64,000 nucleotides of DNA from Candidatus Margulisiibacteriota bacterium (GTDB taxonomy: Bacteria > Margulisbacteria > WOR-1 > O2-12-FULL-45-9 > XYB2-FULL-48-7): NCBI GenBank assembly GCA_041661965.1, contig JBAZTH010000002.1, positions 62,001 through 126,000 on the forward strand, in the 5' to 3' direction. The notes under the pieces were generated by a model that did not search any database, was not told where the DNA came from, and saw only the letters and a program-made list of their open reading frames with translations. This document shows, piece by piece, positions 58,014 to 64,000 of the stretch. The position numbers were made by a program, and so were the translations under genes. The number at the start of each line of letters is the position of its first letter. The stretch's first letter is position 1.

Positions 58014-58911
58014 ATCTAATCCTTGGATCGACGATCGCGTAGGCGATGTCGGCCAGGAGATTGCCAACGATAATCAAGATTGCGGAGACCATAACGATCC
58101 CCATGATCGTCGGATAGTTCCGCTGGAAGATCGCCTGGACCCCCAGCCGCCCCATCCCCGGCCAGGCAAAGATCGTTTCGATCACGAAGGCGCCACCGAA
58201 AAGGTCGGGAAGCGATAAGCCAAGGATTGTAATCGTCGGCAAGAGGGCATTGCGCAAAGCATGTTTGAAGATCACCAGCCGCTCCGGTAACCCTTTGGCC
58301 CGGGCGACCCGAATGTACTCTTGATTAAGGACTTCGAGCATCGCTCCCCGCTGGTAGCGAGTTAGCCCGGCCAAACTCCCAATCGTCATCGTAATTAACG
58401 GCAAAGCCAGGTTTCCTACCGCCGGCAACCAATGCAATTGGACTGAAAAAACCAGCATCAGCATCAAACCGAGCCAAAAAGTCGGGATCGCCATCCCGGC
58501 AAAGGAGAAAAAGGTAAAAAGATTATCGAACCAGGAGTTTTTACGGACCGCCGAGATAACTCCGACCGGAATTGTGATCAGCAGGGTTAAAATAAAAGAG
58601 GGAATCATCAATAACAAGGTCATGGGGAGCCGCTCCCCGATCTCGGCAATGACCGGGAGGCCGGTCGTGTAGCTCCGGCCAAAATCAAGCAGGAGAGCGT
58701 TCTTTAGCCAGACCAGGTATTGGATAAAAAGCGGCTGATCGAGCCCCCAATTCGCCCTGACCCTGGCTAATTCAACCGGGTCAATGTTGGGGTCGATAAA
58801 AAGAGCGGTCGGGTCGCCGGGCGCGAGGTGCATGACCAGAAAAGAGAGGAAAGAGATCCCTAGTAAAAGAGGAATCAATTGTAAGAGCCGGTTAATAATG
58901 AATTTGCGCAT
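58000..58911 (-). CDS. oppB: Oligopeptide ABC transporter permease
   Basis: 303 residues. N-terminal MRKFIINRLLQLIPLLLGIS, then HLAPGDPTALFIDPNI and GLDQPLFIQYLVWLKNALLLD, typical of OppB/DppB; EAA loop VARAKGLPERLVIFKHALRN. Six predicted helices. It lies after the unknown gene at 58958 with a 46-bp gap. Confidence 0.93.
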   Translation of the reverse strand: MRKFIINRLLQLIPLLLGISFLSFLVMHLAPGDPTALFIDPNIDPVELARVRANWGLDQPLFIQYLVWLKNALLLDFGRSYTTGLPVIAEIGERLPMTLLLMIPSFILTLLITIPVGVISAVRKNSWFDNLFTFFSFAGMAIPTFWLGLMLMLVFSVQLHWLPAVGNLALPLITMTIGSLAGLTRYQRGAMLEVLNQEYIRVARAKGLPERLVIFKHALRNALLPTITILGLSLPDLFGGAFVIETIFAWPGMGRLGVQAIFQRNYPTIMGIVMVSAILIIVGNLLADIAYAIVDPRIRYGKK

Positions 58912-58957
58912 CTACCGACAATTGTAAACTAACCGTCTGGCCGGCGCAAACCGCATT

Positions 58958-60088
58958 TCACTCCTGATTCCCGTTTAAAACTGCCATCATTTTTTGGGAA
59001 TTATGCCAGTTGGCCATAAAAGAACCGACTTGGGCGGTATTCTTCAAATAACTTTCCGCGAAGGCTTTCAAGAATAGATCAAAGGAATAGGCGTCCCATT
59101 CCCTTCCTAATAATCCCCGGTCCAACCCCCACAAAAAATTGCCGGTCGGCGGGTAAATTCCCCCAAAAATCCTGTAGATATCTAAAAACGCTGAAAACAG
59201 ACTTTGTTCTTCGGCTGATTTTTTCCCTTCCCCCCAATCTTCATATAATTGAGCGAGTTCTGCCCCTCTTTTAACTGTTCCCAAGTCAAGCAGGTTACCG
59301 TTAATTTCAACGTTGCCAACGTGGCAATAAGATAATATTCCTTTAAAATAATTTCCCATACTCCGATAACCGACATTGAAACAGCCATTGGCGTGTAATT
59401 TCGCCAGCTGTCCACCCAGCCGACCGGCCGTCTGTTGCAAAAATGTTTCCAGGGATAGTTTCTGCCACCGGCTAAAATGGCAAAGATCAGCCAACGGCCG
59501 GTCCAACCGCAACCAGGGGAAAAAGGCTTCCCCTTCCCTGACCAGCTGGCCAAAGCCAAGGTGTCTCCCCCAAGCGTCCTCCCCCTCACCCAGTGGAGTA
59601 AACTGACTATCAATCGCGCCAATTTCCCGCAAACATTCCGCTTCCCTTTCACCTTTGACCGCTTCCAAAAAACCGTACGGTTCCTGCGACTGATCGTGAA
59701 CACCCGCACTCTTAAGATATGAGGAAGGAAGGGTTTCCCCTTTGAACTCGCTAACGGCGCCATTATCCCAAATTATTACCATCGCCCTGTCGCTCTGGCT
59801 GGGAAAGGCTATCGTGTGGAGATGCTCTTGTGCCAGCTTCTCGGGGGCAAGCGCTTCCCAATACAACGGATCGGTGAGTGCCAGCCGCTTTTCCGGCTGG
59901 AAATAGATCTCCCGTGGCAAACAGGATCGGCCAAAAGGAGCGGCCAAGAATTCGGGAAACGGTTTCCCCTGATGCGCTTCGGCAACGCGTCCCGCCATCG
60001 CCTGGCGGGCAGCCTGGTCGTTAAATTCGATTTTTTTATATAGCTCAACCGCTCTTTCCCCAGAAAGGCGGCAACTCCTGGCAATCAT
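58958..60088 (-). CDS. Unknown protein in the opp operon, possible degenerate kinase fold
   Basis: 376 residues from the ATG at 60088. The frame is open to 60184 (with a TTG there that overlaps oppA), and no candidate has a good ribosome site, so the start is uncertain. No family recognised. The segment GQLAKLHANGCFNV then CHVGNVEINGNLLDLGTV has the spacing H-x2-N-x6-LLDLG, like the catalytic and metal loops of aminoglycoside-kinase or SelO-type folds, but the usual catalytic Asp after His-Gly is absent. It lies between oppA and oppB, so it may act on imported peptides or regulate uptake. Confidence 0.7.
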   Translation of the reverse strand: MIARSCRLSGERAVELYKKIEFNDQAARQAMAGRVAEAHQGKPFPEFLAAPFGRSCLPREIYFQPEKRLALTDPLYWEALAPEKLAQEHLHTIAFPSQSDRAMVIIWDNGAVSEFKGETLPSSYLKSAGVHDQSQEPYGFLEAVKGEREAECLREIGAIDSQFTPLGEGEDAWGRHLGFGQLVREGEAFFPWLRLDRPLADLCHFSRWQKLSLETFLQQTAGRLGGQLAKLHANGCFNVGYRSMGNYFKGILSYCHVGNVEINGNLLDLGTVKRGAELAQLYEDWGEGKKSAEEQSLFSAFLDIYRIFGGIYPPTGNFLWGLDRGLLGREWDAYSFDLFLKAFAESYLKNTAQVGSFMANWHNSQKMMAVLNGNQE

Positions 60089-60149
60089 AAATAATTTTCG
60101 GCTAATAAACGGGGGGATTTCAGCTGAATTGAAGGAAGAAAAAACCTTC

Positions 60150-61688
60150 TTACTTTTTGAGATAAACTTTTTCGAGATGGACAAACAACCCGGCCGGCCC
60201 CGGCTTGGACAGTCCGCCGACCCGCTCGCGGACCCCGACTATTGCCTTCGGGTACCAGAGAAAGATATACGGCTGGTCGGCGGCAATCTCCTGCCAGATC
60301 TGGGCATAGATCTTCTTGCGGCCGCTCCGGTCGATCGTGGTTCGTCCGGCTTTTAAGAATTCGTCAACTTTTTTATTATTATACTTATTGAAGTTAAACC
60401 CGGCCGGGTATTGGCTCGAATGCCAGATCGAATAGGCGTCCGGATCGAGCCCCAGCGACCAGCCCATTAAGACCGCTTCAAAATCTTTCGGTCCTTTCGG
60501 CGCGTTGATGATCTTGAGGAGTGCCGACCATTCCAGTAAACGAACTTTAACGTTGACCCCAACCTTCTTATATTGCTGTTGTAAGATAACTGCCGCTTTT
60601 TCCCGCTCTTTATTTCCCTGGTTGGCCAGGATCGTAAATTCGAGGTTCTTAACCCCGGCCTCTTTCAGCAACTGCTTCGCTTTTTCCGGATTGAATTCGT
60701 ATTTTGGCACATTGCTATTATAAGCCCAGGAGATCGGAGCCGAAGGAGCGTACGCTGGGGTCGCGAGCCCTTTATGGATCAGATCGACCAGTTGTTTTTT
60801 GTCGGTCGCGTAAGCCAGCGCCTGGCGGACCCGGCGATCGGTAAACTTAGGATTAGCTAAATTGAAGCCAAGATAGGTATATTGCAAGACCGGGTAGTCG
60901 TAGACATTGATCCCCGGTTTAGCTTTGATCCGCTGGTAATCCTTAGGCGGGATCCCCGCCTCGTCGATCTCATCGGCTTCCAGGGCGACCAGCTGTGAAT
61001 TCTCGTCCGGGATCATTTTAAAGTTGATCCCGGCCAATTTAGGAGCGCCACGGAAATAATCTTGATTACGGACCACCGTCACGTGATCGCCGGAAACCCA
61101 CTCCTTGAACTTAAAAGGCCCGGTCCCGACCGGATACCGGTTAAAGTCAGCCGTATTAAGGTCTTTTCCAGCCAGCAGGTGTTTAGGAATGATCCCCATC
61201 CCCATTCTGACCAAAAAAGGAGCAAAGGGAACGGGCAAAACGGCCTGAAAAGTGTATTTATCAAGCGCCTGGAACCTGATCGGCCGGCCGTCGATCATAA
61301 AATCGCTCCGGCGGACCGAATTCACCTTTGGGTTAAGGATCGCGTTGTAGGTAAAGACAACGTCATCGGCCGTAAATGGGGCCCCGTCATGCCACTTTAC
61401 GTCGGGCCGCAGTTTAAAGGTCCAAACCTTACCATCTTTTGAAGTCTGCCAGGAGGCGGCCAGGTCGGGCTCAACTTCGAGCTTCTCATTAAAAGTCACC
61501 AGGCCGTTGAACATCGTATCTTCAACCGCCGCCGAGACGTTGTCGGTCGAGAGGATCGGATTAAGGATCGAGACTTCGCCATTCAGGCTGGAACGGAGAA
61601 AAGCATTCGGATCGTAATCAATAGCCGTGGCCAACCCAGCCAGCAGCAAACTACAAATTAGTAAGCTCAAGTAATTTCGCAAGGCCAT
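60150..61688 (-). CDS. oppA: Peptide-binding protein, ABC transporter family 5
   Basis: 512 residues from the ATG at 61688; a TTG 5 codons upstream is the alternative. Signal peptide MALRNYLSLLICSLLLAGLATA without a lipobox. SBP family 5 signatures: LAASWQTSKDGKVWTFKLRPDVKWHDG, VPFTADDVVFTYNAI-type strand, NRYPVGTGPFKFKEW, and VRQALAYATDKKQLVDLI. It captures peptides for OppBCDF. Its start overlaps the gspG frame by 38 bp. Confidence 0.93.
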   Translation of the reverse strand: MALRNYLSLLICSLLLAGLATAIDYDPNAFLRSSLNGEVSILNPILSTDNVSAAVEDTMFNGLVTFNEKLEVEPDLAASWQTSKDGKVWTFKLRPDVKWHDGAPFTADDVVFTYNAILNPKVNSVRRSDFMIDGRPIRFQALDKYTFQAVLPVPFAPFLVRMGMGIIPKHLLAGKDLNTADFNRYPVGTGPFKFKEWVSGDHVTVVRNQDYFRGAPKLAGINFKMIPDENSQLVALEADEIDEAGIPPKDYQRIKAKPGINVYDYPVLQYTYLGFNLANPKFTDRRVRQALAYATDKKQLVDLIHKGLATPAYAPSAPISWAYNSNVPKYEFNPEKAKQLLKEAGVKNLEFTILANQGNKEREKAAVILQQQYKKVGVNVKVRLLEWSALLKIINAPKGPKDFEAVLMGWSLGLDPDAYSIWHSSQYPAGFNFNKYNNKKVDEFLKAGRTTIDRSGRKKIYAQIWQEIAADQPYIFLWYPKAIVGVRERVGGLSKPGPAGLFVHLEKVYLKK

Positions 61689-62064
61689 TCCTTTTATATC
61701 CAATTATTGAGTACGTCCCGGTCGTCTCGTCGTAACCGTAAATAATTTTCCCGGCCCGGTCGCCATCCTGGTATTCTTTCCCGGTAAAGGGATTTTTCGG
61801 GACCGCGGCAATATAATCACCGCTCATCAGGTAATTCTCGCAAAGCGACCTGACCCCGATATCTTTTCCCAACGGATAAACATTATTTTCCAAATGATAA
61901 GCTTCGACCGCCAACTGAACGGTATGCATGACCCCCTTGACCGCCGCTTCTTTCCCTTTGTCGCGCGCGCCCAAAAGATTTGGGACCAGAAAGACCGACA
62001 ACAAGCCGATGATCCCGATCACGATCAATATTTCGACGAGAGTAAACCCATTTCTATTTTTCAT
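61651..62064 (-). CDS. gspG: Type II secretion major pseudopilin-like protein
   Basis: 137 residues from the ATG at 62064 (GGAGG 8 nt upstream). Prepilin cleavage site after NG in MKNRNGFTLVEILIVIG, hydrophobic N-terminal helix, then the GspG pattern of AYHLENNVYPLGKD and a C-terminal globular part with PKNPFTGKEYQD. It forms the endopilus of type II secretion or a type IV pilus-like fibre. It follows gspF by 46 bp. Confidence 0.88.
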   Translation of the reverse strand: MKNRNGFTLVEILIVIGIIGLLSVFLVPNLLGARDKGKEAAVKGVMHTVQLAVEAYHLENNVYPLGKDIGVRSLCENYLMSGDYIAAVPKNPFTGKEYQDGDRAGKIIYGYDETTGTYSIIGYKRNGLAKLLELTNL

Positions 62065-62110
62065 TCTCTTCACCTCCCAGTATTATAGATTGGCCTCTCT
62101 GAAACTGCAA

Positions 62111-63139
62111 TCAACTTAGGGCGGCAACCAGCTTCAGCAAAGGCAGAAAAAGGGCCAAGACGATAAAGGCAACCAACCCGCCAACGGTCGCGGTAATCGC
62201 CGGCTCCAGTAATTTTGAGAGCTGTTCGAGCCTCGCCCCTCGCTCCTTTGCCTTGAAAGCAGCGACATCCAGAAAGGCAGCGCCTAACCGGCCGGTATTC
62301 TCCCCGATCGCGACCAGCGAGACCGAATCGGTTGGGAAGTAGCGGCTTTCAGCCAGAGCCTCGCTGATCTTCCGGCCATTCTCAACTTCAGTCCGGAGAC
62401 GATTCAAATCAGCTTGAAACAGCGGATCGGTCACTGTTCGCGAACCGATCGCCATGGCAGTGCTTAGCGAGATCCCCCCTTCAAGCAGCATCCCGAAGGT
62501 TAAACAGTTAAAAAGCGCCAGCTCCTGGCGATAATAATCGCCAAGCAACGGCAACCTGGTGAGCCCACTCATAAAAGCATTCCGCCTTTTTAAGGCGACC
62601 ACACCAAGCAAGATCACTCCGCCAACAATCAACAACCAATAATTAACCAGAAAAGAGCTAATCGCCATGACCGCCACAGTTAACGGAGGCAAGCCGCTTC
62701 CCACTTCCTCTAATAACTGGCTCATTGAAGGAACAACATAAACCAAAAGAAAGACCAGCAGTCCCAAGCTGACAACAGCCACAAAAGCAGGATAAACCAG
62801 GGCGCCGATCAGCTTTTCTGATAACTCGGCCCGCTGGTCGTAGTAGTTGCCTAAATAATTCAAGACTTTTTCGACCGCGCCACCCCGATCCGCCGCTTGT
62901 AAAGTCGCGCAGGCCAGATCAGGAAGGACTTGTTTTGCCCCCTCTCCTAAAGAAGCTCCTTCTTCGATCCGCTCGATCATTCTACCGATTGCTAATCTTT
63001 CCTTTTTAAAGAAAGGAGTTTGGCCAATGACCCGCAGAGCGTCAGCCAGCGGCAGGCCGGAGGTTAAAAGAGTTGAAAGTTGCTGGCAAAACCGGGCGGT
63101 TTGACGGTTGTTTAATTGGACACACGAATGGGAGCTCAT
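62111..63139 (-). CDS. gspF: Type II secretion inner-membrane platform protein, N-terminally short
   Basis: 342 residues. Two T2SSF domains (about 10-135 and 210-335), each starting with the FxxQLxTLLxxGLPL pattern (RFCQQLSTLLTSGLPLADAL; ALFNCLTFGMLLEGGISL), and three membrane helices (near 110-132, 160-180, 315-338). GspF normally has about 60 extra N-terminal residues before the first domain; here only ~12 remain. Those codons contain the repeat fragment at 63118-63133, and the start overlaps the GxxExxY stop. Insertion next to the gene may have cut the 5' end. Confidence 0.87.
   Translation of the reverse strand: MSSHSCVQLNNRQTARFCQQLSTLLTSGLPLADALRVIGQTPFFKKERLAIGRMIERIEEGASLGEGAKQVLPDLACATLQAADRGGAVEKVLNYLGNYYDQRAELSEKLIGALVYPAFVAVVSLGLLVFLLVYVVPSMSQLLEEVGSGLPPLTVAVMAISSFLVNYWLLIVGGVILLGVVALKRRNAFMSGLTRLPLLGDYYRQELALFNCLTFGMLLEGGISLSTAMAIGSRTVTDPLFQADLNRLRTEVENGRKISEALAESRYFPTDSVSLVAIGENTGRLGAAFLDVAAFKAKERGARLEQLSKLLEPAITATVGGLVAFIVLALFLPLLKLVAALS
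63118..63133. repeat. ACGAATGGGA repeat fragment at the gspF start
   Basis: GGACACACGAATGGGA resembles units of the array at 63531-63612. It lies at the downstream end of the GxxExxY gene and inside the first codons of gspF. Confidence 0.45.
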
Positions 63140-63504
63140 TTGTAACCCTTTAGTATTCGACGGTAGATTAGGTTCCTTCGGCCGAAAGTGGCAAGGATCC
63201 CAAGCTCTTTATCCATTAGTTTCAAATACCTCTTAATTTGTTGATAATCGTCCCTGGATATCCTAGGGGTTGCCTTAATTTCAACAACAATTAAGTCATT
63301 AACCAGAAAGTCGAGCCTGAAGGCTCCAATTCCCTCAATTTTTGTTTCAACTTGAGACAAATATTTTATCCCCTGTTTCATAAATTCATTTTCTATCCCT
63401 CTTTGATAATGTTTTTCCATAAAGCCCGGACCAAGCTGATTATGGACCGAGAAAAGAACCCCCATTATCTTGTAGCTTAGTTCAGGATAAAGAAGAATGG
63501 CCAT
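63136..63504 (-). CDS. GxxExxY protein
   Basis: 122 residues. Family-defining LGPGFMEKHYQRGIENEF (G-x2-E-x2-Y), then FRLDFLVNDLIVVEIKA, a D-x-x-V-E-x-K pattern like nuclease-fold cores, and LGILATFGRRNLIYRRI. The function of the family is not established. It sits in a secretion operon with a 4-bp overlap to gspF and is flanked on both sides by CGAAT-type repeats, which suggests a mobile passenger rather than a secretion component. Confidence 0.92.
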   Translation of the reverse strand: MAILLYPELSYKIMGVLFSVHNQLGPGFMEKHYQRGIENEFMKQGIKYLSQVETKIEGIGAFRLDFLVNDLIVVEIKATPRISRDDYQQIKRYLKLMDKELGILATFGRRNLIYRRILKGYK

Positions 63505-63530
63505 AAATGAGAGGTAGCAACTTTATTACC

Positions 63531-63612
63531 ACGAACACTCGAATGGGATACGAATACACTAATGGGACACGAATGCACTAATTAAGTCAATTGTCTCCAT
63601 TAGTGTATTCGT
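63531..63612. repeat. CGAAT-type repeat array with a 16-bp inverted repeat
   Basis: Three head-to-tail 19-bp units begin at 63531, 63550 and 63569 (ACGAACACTCGAATGGGAT and variants). The middle unit's first 16 bp (63550-63565) are exactly complementary to 63597-63612, giving a hairpin with a ~31-nt loop. A further ATTCGTGTATTCGT follows to about 63632. It fills the gap between metG and the GxxExxY gene; no terminator or promoter is otherwise seen there. Confidence 0.8.
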
Positions 63613-63634
63613 TTTCTTATTCGTGTATTCGTAT

Positions 63635-64000
63635 CTACTTCTGTAGCCTGGGGAAAAGAACCTCACCTTTAGCGACTTTATCGCCGCCAAGGTTTAATTG
63701 GCTCTTGATCTTACCGGAGGTAGCCGGCATAAAAGGTGACAAAAGTTCGGCAGTTGTTTTTAAGACATTAAACAGGGTCGCCATAACCTGGGCTAATTTT
63801 TCAATTTCCCCTCTTTTTGCTAAACCCCAAGGGGCTTGTTTCTCAATATAGACGTTCGCTTGGCTGATCAACTGCCAGATCGCTGCCAACGCATCAGAAA
63901 AAGCGAGTTCGTTCATCGCCTGGTCAACCAAGGCTGGGGTCTTTTCCGTCAATTTGGCCAATTCCTGGGTCAAGTCATCCCCACTCCCTGCCATGGTCGG
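63635..64000 (-). CDS. metG: Methionyl-tRNA synthetase, C-terminal part (5' end beyond window)
   Basis: Last ~122 residues of an anticodon-binding helical domain: ALAAIWQLISQANVYIEKQ, PWGLAKRGEIEKLAQVMAT, LLSPFMPATSGKIKSQL are typical of MetRS. The stop TAG is at 63635-63637. There is no C-terminal tRNA-binding (EMAP/Trbp111) extension, so this is the short form. The frame runs off the right edge of the window. Confidence 0.88.
   Translation of the reverse strand, partial: PTMAGSGDDLTQELAKLTEKTPALVDQAMNELAFSDALAAIWQLISQANVYIEKQAPWGLAKRGEIEKLAQVMATLFNVLKTTAELLSPFMPATSGKIKSQLNLGGDKVAKGEVLFPRLQK

Noticed and set aside
1..64000. CRISPR arrays, tRNA/rRNA genes, insertion sequences, prophage
   Set aside because: No repeat-spacer structure, cloverleaf-like sequence, transposase or phage gene was seen; the short 19-bp array at 63531 has no spacers.

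Overview
The window is a gene-dense bacterial chromosome segment with mid-range GC (about 50-53% by eye). Most genes are packed head to tail on the minus strand with 1-14 bp overlaps. Outer-membrane functions (LptD, an LptF/G permease, Lnt, beta-barrel proteins) coexist with the sepF-proC-yggS cluster typical of Firmicutes and Cyanobacteria. Glutamine synthetase is type III and EF-Ts is short. This combination suggests a diderm Terrabacteria-type lineage such as Margulisbacteria/Saganbacteria (WOR-1). That placement is inference from gene content; no marker phylogeny was run.

Layout. 1-13.75 kb is a nitrogen-assimilation region: gltD (cut by the window start), gltB, a Fis-like mini-protein, glnN, amtB-glnB, then an outer-membrane barrel protein with a second amtB-glnK, and a GAF-AAA+-Fis sigma-54 activator. 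13.75-19.1 kb is an operon nfnA-nfnB-nadE plus a V4R-like and a PAS-only protein. 19.1-25.95 kb is a moxR-DUF58-batABCD operon. 25.95-31.7 kb holds a frameshifted secreted protein, coaX, lysS, metF and a Ser/Thr kinase. 31.7-41.05 kb is one long operon holB-ricT-rpsU-lptF/G-TPR-lptD-lipoprotein-lnt. 41.17-47.17 kb is an accessory lysine island: saccharopine dehydrogenase, radical SAM/SPASM enzyme, lysine-ketoglutarate reductase, a second lysyl-tRNA synthetase and an unknown protein. 47.3-52.8 kb is yggS-sepF-proC-pfkB-aldolase-rsh. 52.8-55.7 kb has a FlgD-Ig mini-protein, a PorV-like barrel, rpsB and tsf. 55.7-61.7 kb is an Opp peptide transporter with an embedded unknown gene. 61.65-64 kb has pseudopilin gspG, a shortened gspF, a GxxExxY gene amid repeats, and the 3' part of metG.

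How it works together. Three nitrogen promoters carry -24/-12 sigma-54 elements with exact spacing. All three, and the activator's own promoter, carry copies of the palindrome CTACA-N4-TGTAG. I read this as a complete local nitrogen regulon: activator gene, its probable binding site, autoregulation and targets (glnN, amtB-glnB, OMP-amtB-glnK). gltBD has no such site and an extended -10 promoter instead.

Two genome-wide habits are visible. First, several operons start with TGnTATAAT placed 6-10 nt before the start codon and no Shine-Dalgarno, which implies leaderless mRNAs. Second, dispersed short repeats are embedded in frame inside coding sequences, mainly signal peptides, linkers and termini. 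I saw no tRNA, rRNA, CRISPR array, prophage or insertion sequence. No stretch longer than 300 bp is without a feature.
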